From: an uncultured Phascolarctobacterium sp.
Lineage (GTDB): Bacteria > Bacillota > Negativicutes > Acidaminococcales > Acidaminococcaceae
Reading direction: 5' to 3'
Assembly (NCBI GenBank): GCA_900757795.1
Contig: CAAEPE010000004.1
Span: 1-46,341 of the forward strand
DNA: 46,341 nucleotides
Position 1 is the stretch's first letter. Each line of letters begins with the position of its first letter. This document shows positions 7,768 through 15,962 of the stretch, in pieces. Made by a program: the position numbers and the translations under genes. The notes below the pieces were generated by a model. The model saw nothing but the letters and a program-made list of their open reading frames with translations, did not search any database and was not told the origin of the DNA.

Positions 7768-9240
7768 TTATTTCCCTAATTTTTTTTCAAACAAATCAAC
7801 GATGGTTTTCAAAACCTTCAAGCGCGCGTAATATTTATTGTTACCCTCTACCACGGTCCACGGCGCGTAAGAAGTATCAGTGCGTACCAGCATTTCATTA
7901 ACAGCCGCTTCATAAGCGTCCCATTTTTCACGGTTGCGCCAATCCTCATCCGTAATTTTCCATTGCTTCATAGGATCGTTTTGGCGGTCGGTAAAGCGGC
8001 GCAGCTGCTCGTCCTTATCAATTTGCAGCCAGAATTTAGCAATGGCAAAGCCGTGCTCCGCCCATTGCTGCTCCATATCTTTAATTTCATCATAAGCGCG
8101 CTGCCATTCATAATTTTTAGCAAAGCCTTCAATACGCTCAACCATAACGCGCCCATACCAAGTGCGGTCAAAAATGGCAATGTTTCCGGGCGACGGCAGG
8201 TGTACCCAAAAACGCCACAGATAATGGAACTGCCGTTCCACCACATTAGGTGCAGAAACAGGATGTACACTAAAGCCCAAAGGGTCTAACGCAGCAGTTA
8301 AACGGCGAATTGCGCCGCCCTTACCAGCAGCGTCCCAACCCTCAAAGCAAATAACCGTCGGAATTTGCTCCTTAAACATTTCAATTTGCAGCTGCTTTAA
8401 GCGTTTTTGATATTTGTCCAGCTCTTTTTTATATTCTTCTTTGGTCAATTCCTGCGTAGCATTTATTTTGCTCAGCACATCATACATATTGTTGGGACGC
8501 ACAATGGCAGCGGGAGCAACTACGGGAGTGTTTACGGCTTTTTCTACGGTTTCTACAATAGAATTGATAATTTCTATTTCTGCGCTGCGTCTGTCATCGG
8601 CGGCAATTAAATGCCAGGGAGCATTTACCTTATCGGTAGCCTCCAGCATTTTTTCATAACGCTCAAAATATTCTTCGTAATGGTCGCTTTCATCAATAGC
8701 GGGACTTATATCACGCCAAGCCTTGCCCAAGGTTTTGGCGTTCTTTTCAATATTTTCTTTTTGCTGATCTTTAGACAAATGCAGGAAAAATTTTAAAATG
8801 ATATAGTTATCATCAGTCAGCATTTTTTCAAACTGATTGATATGGTCGTAGGAAATATTTTGGTTGTATTTATGTTCGTTATCCTTATCGTTTTCCTCAT
8901 TGGCATTTTTTAAATAATACCAGCTGCGGTGATACACAACGATATTTCCTAAAGCAGGCAAATGCTTCCAAAAAAAAGTAAAGAACGGCTGTTTATACTC
9001 TGCTTCGCTCATGCGCACAGTGGAATACACATCAAAGCCGCGAGCGTCCATCTGCTGCATCATGGTGTTGATAATAGCGCTGCGGCGGGCACCTCGCCAG
9101 CCTTCGAACACAATGATAATCGGCTTTTTGGCTTCGCGAGCCAAACGCTGCACCTGACCTAAACGCTTGCCCAGCTCATCCATTACCTTACTATAATCAC
9201 TTTTGGATAACTTTTTCTGTAAATCCAATTTTTCCAACAT
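7768..9240 (-). CDS. pap: Two-domain PPK2-family polyphosphate:AMP phosphotransferase
   Basis: Cytosolic polyphosphate kinase 2 family enzyme that phosphorylates a nucleotide (AMP to ADP in the two-domain class) from polyphosphate. The 490 residues hold two tandem PPK2 domains. The C-terminal one has an intact Walker A, FEGWDAAGKGGAIRRL, a lid/Walker B region FDRTWYGRVMVERIEGF, and DRQNDPMKQWKI. The N-terminal one keeps the outline but has FEGWRGARRSAIIN for Walker A and YHRSWYY for the second motif, so it lacks the lysine-glycine signature and is probably structural. That is the known pattern of PAP-type enzymes. ATG at 9240 with AAGGAG 11 bases upstream. Single-domain PPK2 class I is excluded by length. 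Confidence 0.93.
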   Translation of the reverse strand: MLEKLDLQKKLSKSDYSKVMDELGKRLGQVQRLAREAKKPIIIVFEGWRGARRSAIINTMMQQMDARGFDVYSTVRMSEAEYKQPFFTFFWKHLPALGNIVVYHRSWYYLKNANEENDKDNEHKYNQNISYDHINQFEKMLTDDNYIILKFFLHLSKDQQKENIEKNAKTLGKAWRDISPAIDESDHYEEYFERYEKMLEATDKVNAPWHLIAADDRRSAEIEIINSIVETVEKAVNTPVVAPAAIVRPNNMYDVLSKINATQELTKEEYKKELDKYQKRLKQLQIEMFKEQIPTVICFEGWDAAGKGGAIRRLTAALDPLGFSVHPVSAPNVVERQFHYLWRFWVHLPSPGNIAIFDRTWYGRVMVERIEGFAKNYEWQRAYDEIKDMEQQWAEHGFAIAKFWLQIDKDEQLRRFTDRQNDPMKQWKITDEDWRNREKWDAYEAAVNEMLVRTDTSYAPWTVVEGNNKYYARLKVLKTIVDLFEKKLGK

Positions 9241-9286
9241 GTCTATAACATCTCCTTATTTAACCTTCAACAAAATTCAACAAAAA

Positions 9287-9919
9287 CTAGCCTATTTCAT
9301 CACTGCCATAAGGCTTGATACTGCGCGGCTTGTCCAGCACTTGCGACATAATAAAACCGTTGACCAAAGTAGAATGCTTTAGCTTCAGCTTAGTTTTAGG
9401 CTGCTCCTGACTTTGAGCTATTTTTGCACTAAACTCCGCCAGCTCTTGATTAAATTTTGCTTCATCATAACTATAATCGCTTTTAGAATCGCGATACAGC
9501 TTGCTTTTATCGTGGACAAAGCCTTCATTATCACGATGAATACGCCCCTTGCACTCATGCTGAGGTTCGCTGTCATAATGAATACGCTGCTTATTCCTAC
9601 GCTCCGGCGTCTTCGCTTCATAATTAACGAGTACAGCGTCACTTTCTTCTGCCTGCGGCAAAGATTTTTTGCTTTTGCGCAAACGTCTTTCAAAATCTGT
9701 CGCTAAATCAGGCTGCTGCTTCTTGAGCTGTGCATCCTCCTGCTCGTCAGCTTCAGTTTCATTTTGTTCCGCCGTATCATAATCATAGTCAGGATTATCC
9801 TCCTGCTGCGGCGAACGCCGCTTTTTTTTCCCAAAAACCATACCTAAAACGCCACGCAGAAATAAAAACATCCACACTATGAGAAACAGATTGTGAATGG
9901 AAAAAATATTATCAAACAT
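9287..9919 (-). CDS. Unrecognised membrane-anchored, charged low-complexity protein, third gene of the nfeD-floA operon
   Basis: I do not recognise this 210-residue protein. It begins with one hydrophobic segment (about residues 9-29, NLFLIVWMFLFLRGVLGMVF), followed by KKKRR, which fits an N-in membrane anchor. Residues 35-75 are rich in Asp, Glu and Gln. The middle is basic and tyrosine-rich (HRDNEGF, KLYRDSKSDYSYDEA). The C-terminal part, from about 150, includes KFNQELAEFSAKIAQS and then LKHSTLVNGFIMSQVLDKPR, the best candidate for a folded or partner-binding motif. ATG at 9919 after GAGG. It lies 11 bp behind floA. A protein at this spot next to flotillin could be a raft-associated scaffold, but that is inference. 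It does not resemble YqfB in size or sequence. Confidence 0.75.
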   Translation of the reverse strand: MFDNIFSIHNLFLIVWMFLFLRGVLGMVFGKKKRRSPQQEDNPDYDYDTAEQNETEADEQEDAQLKKQQPDLATDFERRLRKSKKSLPQAEESDAVLVNYEAKTPERRNKQRIHYDSEPQHECKGRIHRDNEGFVHDKSKLYRDSKSDYSYDEAKFNQELAEFSAKIAQSQEQPKTKLKLKHSTLVNGFIMSQVLDKPRSIKPYGSDEIG

Positions 9920-9930
9920 AATCCAACCTC

Positions 9931-10944
9931 TTATTTACCGTTGGTTTTTTCTGCTCCCTCAACCGCTTCCGGACTTACCTCGGCAATAGTGCGACGCATT
10001 TGAGTATCAGCCTGAATGTTATTCAGCCGATAATAATCCATTACGCCCAAACGTCCGCTTTCCAAAGCAGCTGCCATAGCTGCCGGAACCTTGGCCTGCG
10101 CTTCCACAACCTTGGCCTGCATTTCTTGAGTGTAAGCTTTCATTTCCTGTTCTTTTGCAACTGCCATTGCACGGCGTTCTTCGGCACGGGCTTGCGCAAT
10201 ACGCTTATCAGCCTCTGCTTGATCAGTCATTAAAGCAGCGCCAATGTTGCGGCCAACATCTACATCCGCAATATCAATGGACAAAATTTCAAAAGCAGTA
10301 CCTGCGTCCAAGCCTTTATCCAAAACTGTTTTAGAGATAAAATCGGGATTTTCCAGTACCTTACTGTGGTCGTCGCTGGAACCGACATTAGTAACGATAC
10401 CCTCGCCAACGCGGGCAATAATAGTAGCTTCACCGGCGCCGCCTACTAAACGGTCAATATTGGCGCGCACGGTTACACGGGCCTTAACCTTTAATTCAAT
10501 ACCATCCTTAGCAACTGCGCTGACTACAGGAGTTTCGATAACTTCCGGATTAACACTCATCTGCACTGCTTCCAGCACATTACGTCCTGCCAAATCAATG
10601 GCGCAGCCGCGTTCAAAGCTCAAATCAATCTGCGCTCTGTGTGCGGCAATCAAAGCGTCGATAACACGGTCAACATTACCGCCTGCCAAATAATGGGCTT
10701 CCAGCTGATTTACATTCACGTCTAAACCGGCTTTATTAGCCTTAATTAAAGGCAGCACAATTTGCGAAGCAGGCACGCGGCGCAGGCGCATACCAATCAA
10801 ATTAAAAATACCTACGTTGACTCCGGCTGCAATAGCGCTAATCCACAAGCCCAAGGGAACAAAATTCAAGAAAATGGCAATACCTGCGATAACCAATACA
10901 AACATAATACCGCTGCCAAAAATAAAATTAAATAAAAAATCCAT
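9931..10944 (-). CDS. floA: Flotillin-like protein FloA (UPF0365)
   Basis: Membrane-associated SPFH-like scaffold of 337 residues that organises functional membrane microdomains in Firmicutes. An N-terminal hydrophobic hairpin (about 1-45, with IMFVLVIAGIAIFLNFVPLG) is followed by the family sequence MRLRRVPASQIVLPLIKANK and the SPFH-like region VTVRANIDRLVGGAGEATII. A helical segment (EERRAMAVAKEQEMKAYTQE) then runs to near the C-terminus. Length matches B. subtilis FloA/YqfA (about 331). ATG at 10944 with GGAG upstream. It is 4 bp behind an NfeD-family gene, the conserved partner arrangement (yqeZ-floA in Bacillus). Confidence 0.95.
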   Translation of the reverse strand: MDFLFNFIFGSGIMFVLVIAGIAIFLNFVPLGLWISAIAAGVNVGIFNLIGMRLRRVPASQIVLPLIKANKAGLDVNVNQLEAHYLAGGNVDRVIDALIAAHRAQIDLSFERGCAIDLAGRNVLEAVQMSVNPEVIETPVVSAVAKDGIELKVKARVTVRANIDRLVGGAGEATIIARVGEGIVTNVGSSDDHSKVLENPDFISKTVLDKGLDAGTAFEILSIDIADVDVGRNIGAALMTDQAEADKRIAQARAEERRAMAVAKEQEMKAYTQEMQAKVVEAQAKVPAAMAAALESGRLGVMDYYRLNNIQADTQMRRTIAEVSPEAVEGAEKTNGK

Positions 10945-10948
10945 GCTT

Positions 10949-11422
10949 TCACTCCTTTATTACATCTACCAAAATTTTACTTCCTTCTACCTTGACCACT
11001 TGCACCGGACTGTCCTTAGTAACAAAATCGCCCAAACTGCTTACGTCGTAACGCCTTCCCTCCAGCAAAATAGTTCCGGCAGGACGCAAGGTAGTCAACG
11101 CAATACCGCGCTTGCCCAGCAAAGCGGACAAATTATCGCCGCCGGTATAACCGTCGCTATTTTTCTGCTTGTCCCACAGCACAAAGGGATTCCATTTACT
11201 TTCTCTAGGCAGATAAAAACACAAAAAGCCAATGCACAGCGCCGCCAGTAAATAAACACCTAAAACACCTAGGAGAGCAGGCATCCCACCGCCCAGCAAA
11301 TAATAGCTTCCGCCACTGAAACACAGCAAACTGGCGATGCCAAAAATGCCAAAACCGGGCACTGCCAGCTCCACCGCCATTAAAAGAACGCCGCCAATTA
11401 AAAGATAATATTCAATAGGCAT
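10949..11422 (-). CDS. NfeD-family membrane protein
   Basis: Short NfeD-type protein of 157 residues. Hydrophobic segments cover about residues 5-85 (for example LLIGGVLLMAVELAVPGFGIFG, LLGVLGVYLLAALCIGFLCF). A C-terminal OB-fold-like domain from about residue 100 follows (LLGKRGIALTTLRPAGTILL, then KILVDVI). It lacks the N-terminal ClpP-type protease domain of long NfeD proteins. ATG at 11422 with GAGGAGG. It directly precedes floA, the standard pairing in which NfeD assists flotillin, and the operon continues into the unknown 210-residue protein. Confidence 0.9.
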   Translation of the reverse strand: MPIEYYLLIGGVLLMAVELAVPGFGIFGIASLLCFSGGSYYLLGGGMPALLGVLGVYLLAALCIGFLCFYLPRESKWNPFVLWDKQKNSDGYTGGDNLSALLGKRGIALTTLRPAGTILLEGRRYDVSSLGDFVTKDSPVQVVKVEGSKILVDVIKE

Positions 11423-11454
11423 AGCATACCTCCTCTATTAAATATTGATATTTT

Positions 11455-11463
11455 ATTATACCA
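11455..11463 (-). promoter_or_regulatory. Extended -10 promoter of nfeD-floA
   Basis: Read leftward, TGGTATAAT (11455-11463) is a TGnTATAAT extended -10 element, 33 bp ahead of the nfeD ATG. No good -35 lies upstream. A second TGGTATAAT lies further upstream at about 11530-11538 and could be an alternative start. Confidence 0.6.
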
Positions 11464-11612
11464 CAAGGGCATATGTTCTGCTAAGCTCTGCATTCGCCTA
11501 CGGCTCCGCAATCGCTAAGCATTCACATTATACCATGTTTTACCTTACTTCCGCTATGTTTAGACAGCAAATCAAAATTTTTTACAATAGATTTTTTACA
11601 AAGCAAAAATAA
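11464..11612. other. Intergenic region with a repeated heptamer
   Basis: No gene is seen. The stretch 11480-11525 carries GCTAAGC twice as a direct repeat around a GC-richer segment unlike the AT-rich surroundings. It may be a fragment of a dispersed repeat. Confidence 0.3.
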
Positions 11613-11646
11613 AATAACCGCGTCAGATTTCTCCAACACGGTTATT
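11605..11646 (-). terminator. Terminator of rpsU-yqeY
   Basis: AATAACCG (11613-11620) pairs with CGGTTATT (11639-11646), extended by three more pairs including a G-U. Read leftward it runs into a T-rich tract. It starts five bases past the yqeY stop. Confidence 0.8.
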
Positions 11647-11650
11647 ATAA

Positions 11651-12100
11651 TTATTTGAGTAATTCACGAACGATAGCATTTATGCGTTTGCCATCTGCAC
11701 GGCCTTTTGTTTTGGCCATAACAGCCGGCATAACCTTACCCATATCCTTGGGACTTGTAGCGCCGACAGCGGCAATTACTTCTGCTACGATGGCTTTCAG
11801 TTCGTCATCACCGAGAGCTTCAGGAAGATATTTTTTCAAAACAGCAATTTCTTCCTTAGCTTGGGCAACCAACTCATCGCGACCGGCCTTTTGGAATTCT
11901 TCCAAAGAATCCTGACGCATTTTGACCTCTTTCATCAAGACTGCCAGAACCTCGTCATCATTAAGTTCCTTTTTGTCATTGATTTCAACATTTTTAATAT
12001 TAGCACGCACCATGCGGATAACGGACAAGCGCAGTTTACCGGCTTCTCTATCCTTCATAGCCTGCTTCATATCAGCAGTTAATTGGTCTTTTATAGACAT
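11651..12100 (-). CDS. yqeY: GatB/YqeY-domain protein
   Basis: 149-residue YqeY-family protein, an all-helical domain related to the tail domain of GatB, which contacts tRNA in the amidotransferase. Its own role is not established. Family sequences are visible: LRLSVIRMVRANIKN, EVLAVLMKEVKMRQDSLEEF, LPEALGDDELKAIV and DMGKVMPAVMAKTKGRADG. I chose the ATG at 12100 because GGAGG lies 8 bases upstream. A TTG at 12115 lacks a ribosome site. It follows rpsU by 15 bp, a conserved Firmicutes pairing, and shares its promoter and terminator. Confidence 0.93.
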   Translation of the reverse strand: MSIKDQLTADMKQAMKDREAGKLRLSVIRMVRANIKNVEINDKKELNDDEVLAVLMKEVKMRQDSLEEFQKAGRDELVAQAKEEIAVLKKYLPEALGDDELKAIVAEVIAAVGATSPKDMGKVMPAVMAKTKGRADGKRINAIVRELLK

Positions 12101-12115
12101 ACAGCCCGCCTCCAA

Positions 12116-12292
12116 TTATCTGGTTTTACGTTTTCTGGCTGCTTCGGATTTTTTCTTACGGGCAACGCTGGGTTTTTCATAATGCTCGCGTTTTCTTACC
12201 TCAGAAAGAATGCCTGCCTTTTGGGTTGCTCTTTTAAATCTGCGCAGTGCGCTGTCTAAAGTTTCATTCTTGCCAACTTTAATTTCTGCCAT
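12116..12292 (-). CDS. rpsU: 30S ribosomal protein S21
   Basis: 58-residue S21, a small basic protein of the 30S platform near the anti-Shine-Dalgarno region of 16S rRNA. It begins MAEIKVGKNETLDSALRRF and ends in the lysine/arginine tail EAARKRKTR, the usual length and composition. I chose the ATG at 12292, which follows a very strong purine-rich ribosome site (GGAGGGAGGGAGAACAG). The longer frame only extends into the leader. It is the first gene of rpsU-yqeY, behind a consensus promoter and a leader with hairpins. Confidence 0.96.
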   Translation of the reverse strand: MAEIKVGKNETLDSALRRFKRATQKAGILSEVRKREHYEKPSVARKKKSEAARKRKTR

Positions 12293-12311
12293 CTGTTCTC
12301 CCTCCCTCCAC

Positions 12312-12370
12312 ACACTTAGGGAAGTGTATCTGCAAATTAAGTTTTTAAGTGTTAACACCTAAAAACACTT
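12312..12370 (-). promoter_or_regulatory. Structured leader of rpsU mRNA
   Basis: The predicted transcript starts near 12371 with TAAGTGTT (12363-12370 on this strand), able to pair with AACACTTA (12346-12353). The second arm can instead fold on itself as GTGTTAACAC (12349-12358). A second hairpin, ACACTT-CCCT-AAGTGT (12312-12327), ends two bases before the ribosome site. The arms share AAGTGTT/AACACTT sequence and could switch partners. Autoregulation by S21 is possible but inferred. Confidence 0.5.
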
Positions 12371-12377
12371 ACTGACC

Positions 12378-12406
12378 TATTATACAAGATAAGGCAACAT
12401 TTGTCA
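12378..12406 (-). promoter_or_regulatory. Consensus promoter of rpsU-yqeY
   Basis: Read leftward: TTGACA (12401-12406), 17 bases, TATAAT (12378-12383). A perfect sigma-A promoter, as expected for a ribosomal protein gene. Confidence 0.9.
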
Positions 12407-12442
12407 AGATTTACAACTTTTATCTTGCAAATTACTATACAC

Positions 12443-12473
12443 GCAAATTTTTTGCGCACAGCAAAAAATTTGC
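12443..12473. terminator. AT-rich perfect hairpin between the HIT gene and rpsU
   Basis: GCAAATTTTTTGC (12443-12455) and GCAAAAAATTTGC (12461-12473) form a perfect 13-bp stem with a 5-base loop, seven bases past the HIT gene stop. It is unlike a classical GC-rich terminator but is in the right place to end that message. Confidence 0.5.
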
Positions 12474-12479
12474 AATTTA

Positions 12480-12818
12480 TCAGCAGGGAGGCCAGCCTAA
12501 TACTTTGCCGCCAATTAAATGAATATGCAGATGTTTCACGGTTTGACCGCCGTCGTCGCCGGTGTTGATAACAATGCGGAAGCCTTTTTCCGCAATGCCG
12601 GTTTTCTCGGCAATCATTTTTACTTTGCCCAGCATATAAGCAACTAATTCAGCATCGGCAGTCGTAATGTCGCGGGTATGCTCTTTGGGAAGCAGCAGTA
12701 CATGTACGGGAGCAGCAGGAGCCACGTCGTTAATCACAATCATTTTGTCGTCCTCATATACTCTGGCAGAAGGAATCTCACCTTTAATAATTTTGCAGAA
12801 AATGCAGTCTTCAGCCAT
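12480..12818 (-). CDS. HIT-family (HINT-like) nucleotide hydrolase
   Basis: 112-residue histidine-triad protein, a small cytosolic dimer hydrolysing nucleoside phosphoramidates or AMP conjugates. The N-terminal zinc-type pair CIFCKI is at residues 5-8 and the catalytic triad HLHIHLIGG lies near the C-terminus, followed by GWPPC. Length and motif order match the HINT/Hit branch. ATG at 12818 follows AAGGAGG. It lies between mtaB and rpsU on the same strand, with its own extended -10 promoter upstream. Confidence 0.94.
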   Translation of the reverse strand: MAEDCIFCKIIKGEIPSARVYEDDKMIVINDVAPAAPVHVLLLPKEHTRDITTADAELVAYMLGKVKMIAEKTGIAEKGFRIVINTGDDGGQTVKHLHIHLIGGKVLGWPPC

Positions 12819-12889
12819 TCTTGTTCCTCCTTTTTATTTTTAAGAAATTTTATTTTAAACCTCAAAAACTTTTTCAAAGCTTATTTAAT

Positions 12890-12898
12890 ATTATAGCA
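12890..12898 (-). promoter_or_regulatory. Extended -10 promoter of the HIT gene
   Basis: Read leftward, TGCTATAAT (12890-12898) is a TGnTATAAT element about 70 bases ahead of the ATG. No clear -35 is seen. Confidence 0.55.
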
Positions 12899-12935
12899 CA
12901 AATTGAAGCTGATAGGCACAAAAGTTACGCTCTTT

Positions 12936-14249
12936 TTATAAAAGCTCCCCTTGCAGCCAATCCTCCTGCACGCCGGTAATTTTTACGCGGCGAATTTCTC
13001 CGGCAAGTTGCGCATCGCCTTCCACAACCACGCGCAGATAGGGACCGCACAAGCCTTCCATGTGCTGCTCGTCAACAGGCTGCTCAAAAAGCACCTCTTC
13101 TGTTTTGCCGACCATGGACAAAAGACTTTGCCGGTGCAGCTTTTCATCCAACTGCGCCAAACTAGCAGCGCGCTCCGCTTTTACATTTTCCTCTACCTGA
13201 TTAGGCATAGCTTCCGCAGGCGTGCCCTTGCGTTTGGAATAAGGAAAAATGTGCATTTTGGCAAAGGAGCACTCTTCAGCAAAACGCAGCGTCGCCGCAA
13301 AATCCTCCTCGGTTTCGCCGGGAAAACCCACGATAATATCCGTAGTAATTGCTACTTCCGGCACCTGACGGCGAATGTCAGCCAGCAAATTTTTAAAACG
13401 CGCCGTATCATAAGGACGATGCATAGACTGCAAAACCTTATCACAGCCACTTTGGAGCGGCAAATGCAAATGTTTGCACAAACGCGGCTCCTGCGCCATA
13501 AGCTGCAAAAGACGCGGCTCAACCTCAACCGATTCCAAGCTTCCTAAGCGCAAGCGGCGCACGCCCTCCACGCTCAAAGCTGCCTGCACCGCATCATATA
13601 AGGTAAGGCGCTTGCCCTCTTGCGCCAGCTCCTTGCCATAGCAGCCTAAGTGAATACCGATGAGCACAGCCTCTTTATAGCCAGCTGCTACAAGTTTTTC
13701 TACTTCCGTGCGAATACTTGCCAAACTGCGGCTGCGCAGCGGCCCTCTGGCATAAGGGATAATGCAGTAAGTGCAGTATTGATTGCAGCCCTCCTGAATT
13801 TTGAGAAAAGCACGGGTTTTATCGGTTTCCGTACCCACGCCCAACTCTTCAAACTTAGTATCAACCGTCATTTGCTGCACATTATCTAAAATTGTGTCCT
13901 GCTTGTGCGTCAAAGCCTGCTCCACCAGTTCCACAATGCGTCCGCGCTCTTGGTTGCCGATAATTACATCCACGCCCTCAATGGCACGCACTTCTTCCGG
14001 CGCAGTCTGCGGATAGCAGCCGGTAACCACAGTCAGGCTCAAAGGATTGCGGCGCACGGCGCGGTTGATAATTTGGCGTGATTTGCGCTGTCCCGTGTTA
14101 GTCACCACGCAGGTGTTAATTAAATACACATCTGCCTGCGCGGCAAAATCCACAATCTCATAACCGGCCTGACGAAAAATTTCTTCCATGCTGGCCGTAT
14201 CCGCCTGATTCACCTTGCAGCCCAAAGTATAAAAAGCAATTTTTCTCAT
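12936..14249 (-). CDS. mtaB: tRNA (t6A37) methylthiotransferase MtaB
   Basis: Radical SAM methylthiotransferase that converts t6A at tRNA position 37 to ms2t6A. The 437 residues show the three-part layout. The N-terminal MTTase domain has cluster cysteines (LGCKVNQAD, INTCVVT, VTGCYPQ). The radical SAM core has CNQYCTYC near residue 150 and LPLQSGCDKVLQSMHR. A C-terminal TRAM-like domain (VGKTEEVLFEQP) follows. The N-terminal LGCKVNQ and length separate it from MiaB and RimO. ATG at 14249 with GGAG upstream. It sits 6 bp behind rsmE in prmA-rsmE-mtaB, a conserved Firmicutes order. Confidence 0.94.
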   Translation of the reverse strand: MRKIAFYTLGCKVNQADTASMEEIFRQAGYEIVDFAAQADVYLINTCVVTNTGQRKSRQIINRAVRRNPLSLTVVTGCYPQTAPEEVRAIEGVDVIIGNQERGRIVELVEQALTHKQDTILDNVQQMTVDTKFEELGVGTETDKTRAFLKIQEGCNQYCTYCIIPYARGPLRSRSLASIRTEVEKLVAAGYKEAVLIGIHLGCYGKELAQEGKRLTLYDAVQAALSVEGVRRLRLGSLESVEVEPRLLQLMAQEPRLCKHLHLPLQSGCDKVLQSMHRPYDTARFKNLLADIRRQVPEVAITTDIIVGFPGETEEDFAATLRFAEECSFAKMHIFPYSKRKGTPAEAMPNQVEENVKAERAASLAQLDEKLHRQSLLSMVGKTEEVLFEQPVDEQHMEGLCGPYLRVVVEGDAQLAGEIRRVKITGVQEDWLQGELL

Positions 14250-14255
14250 TTATTG

Positions 14256-14999
14256 TTAATCTCCTAAGTCTCCTGTTTCATAAAAAATTGCGCTGATGGC
14301 TACTAATCCCGCCGTCTCTGCCCGCAAAATGCGTCTGCCCAGGCTTACGGGAACTGCTCCGGCGTCTTTGGCAAGCGCCAATTCGTGCTCGCTGATGCCG
14401 CCCTCCGGCCCGATAATCAGCAGCAATTCTTGCATACCGCCTGTAGCCTGCGCGTTCCGCAAAGCTGTTTTCAGACTAACCTTATCCTCACATTCGTAAG
14501 CGATAATTTTCGTCTGCAAATTATTATTGGCCAACATTTGCGCCATAGACTGCACAGGCTGCACCTGCGGAATAATATCCCGCTTGCTTTGCTTGGCTGC
14601 GCTTTCGGCAATTTTTTGCCAGCGCTCTACTTTTTTGGCAGCCTTTGCCCCCTCCAAACGTACTACGGAATGCTCCATAGCTACGGGAACGACGCTGTAT
14701 GCTCCCATTTCTACAGCCTTTTGGATAATAAAATCCATTTTTTCACCCTTGGCTAAGCCCTGCGCCAGCACCAGCTTTACCCGCGGTTCATGGCTCTCGC
14801 CTAATTTTTCCAAACAGCGCACATACACGCGCTCGTTATCAATGGACGCTATTTCCGCCACGGCGCTGACGCCGTCGTCGCTGACAATTTGCAGCTTATC
14901 CAAAGGCTGCATCCGCAAAACCTTGCTGATATGCCGCGCGTCCACGCCTTCAATATACATTTCCTCGCTGTAAAGCTGGGGAATAAAAAATCTGTGCAT
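14256..14999 (-). CDS. rsmE: 16S rRNA (uracil1498-N3)-methyltransferase
   Basis: SPOUT-class methyltransferase of 247 residues that modifies U1498 of 16S rRNA. The N-terminal PUA-like part begins MHRFFIPQLYSE and contains DARHISKVLRM. The knotted SAM-binding part has IIQKAVEMGAYSVVPV, ERWQKIAESAAKQSKR, LLIIGPEGGISEHEL and LGRRILRAETAGL, which are diagnostic. ATG at 14999 with AGGAG five bases upstream. It lies between prmA and mtaB on one strand. Confidence 0.95.
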   Translation of the reverse strand: MHRFFIPQLYSEEMYIEGVDARHISKVLRMQPLDKLQIVSDDGVSAVAEIASIDNERVYVRCLEKLGESHEPRVKLVLAQGLAKGEKMDFIIQKAVEMGAYSVVPVAMEHSVVRLEGAKAAKKVERWQKIAESAAKQSKRDIIPQVQPVQSMAQMLANNNLQTKIIAYECEDKVSLKTALRNAQATGGMQELLLIIGPEGGISEHELALAKDAGAVPVSLGRRILRAETAGLVAISAIFYETGDLGD

Positions 15000-15026
15000 A
15001 ATTTCTCCTGCTATATTAAACTCTGT

Positions 15027-15962
15027 TTACGCTTTGACAAACTGCATGACCACCCAGCCGCCGCGGCAGTCAACTGCGTCCAGCTTTAATCCCTGTTCTT
15101 TAGCCGCAACTTCCACGTCAGCCATGCGTTCTTCAATAATGCCGCTGGCTAAAAATACGCCGTCGTCTTTGAGCTTTCCCGGAATATCCGGCAGCAGCAT
15201 AATAATAATATCCGCAATAATGTTGGCGATAATCACGTCGGCCTTGCCTTCGGTACCGTGCAGCAAATCGCCCTCGCGCACGGCAATTTTATCGCTTAAA
15301 TGATTATTGGCTACGTTTTCTTGGGCTACGCGCACAGCCACGCCATCAATATCTACGGCCTTAACCTCTTTAGCGCCGCACAAGGCTGCGGCAATCGCCA
15401 AAATACCGCTGCCGGTGCCCACATCAAACACGGTTGCATCAGCGTGCATAATTTTTTCCAAGCGCTCCATCATCATATTGGTAGTGTGATGCGTGCCTGT
15501 GCCGAAAGCCATACCAGGATCGATTTCAATAACGTGCTCGCCGTCCTGCGCGGTATAATCCTCCCAGCTGGGTTTGATTACCAAGGATTTGCCCACATGA
15601 GTTACATGAAAATACTGCTTCCATTCGTTGGCCCAATCCTGCTCGGAAATTTTGCGGAAGCGGGTATTGCCAAAGCGATATTTGCCGATACGCTCTTCCA
15701 CCGCCTGCAATTCTGCCTCAATCTGCGCCAAACGTCCGTCCAGCTTTTCATCATCAGCATAATAACCGCTGACGGTAACAATTTCCGTATTTTCCTGTTC
15801 GGGAATGTCGCACAGCTCCCAAGTGCCGCTGCTGCGTAAATCATTTATCAGCTGCGGATCTTCAATAGCCACGCCCTTAGAACCGGCCTCCGTCAAAATT
15901 TCAGAAACAGCCTCCACCGCTTCGTGAGTTACTGCCACATTTACTTCTATCCAATTATCCAT
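15027..15962 (-). CDS. prmA: Ribosomal protein L11 methyltransferase
   Basis: SAM-dependent methyltransferase that trimethylates lysines of ribosomal protein L11. An N-terminal substrate-recognition domain (DNWIEVNVAVTHEAVE) is followed by a Rossmann catalytic domain with DPGMAFGTGTHHTT, VFDVGTGSGILAIAAA and NIIADIII, all typical of PrmA. I favour the ATG at 15962 (311 aa), whose product aligns from MDNWIEV. The GGAG site is rather far (14 bases). An in-frame ATG at 15986 overlaps that site and has none of its own. First gene of the prmA-rsmE-mtaB set. A TATAAT at 16015-16020 on this strand is the likely -10. Confidence 0.92.
   Translation of the reverse strand: MDNWIEVNVAVTHEAVEAVSEILTEAGSKGVAIEDPQLINDLRSSGTWELCDIPEQENTEIVTVSGYYADDEKLDGRLAQIEAELQAVEERIGKYRFGNTRFRKISEQDWANEWKQYFHVTHVGKSLVIKPSWEDYTAQDGEHVIEIDPGMAFGTGTHHTTNMMMERLEKIMHADATVFDVGTGSGILAIAAALCGAKEVKAVDIDGVAVRVAQENVANNHLSDKIAVREGDLLHGTEGKADVIIANIIADIIIMLLPDIPGKLKDDGVFLASGIIEERMADVEVAAKEQGLKLDAVDCRGGWVVMQFVKA

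Noticed and set aside
10244..10693. 149-codon rightward open frame
   Set aside because: Antisense shadow of floA, Ser/Thr/Pro-rich as expected for the reverse of an Ala/Gly/Val-rich gene.
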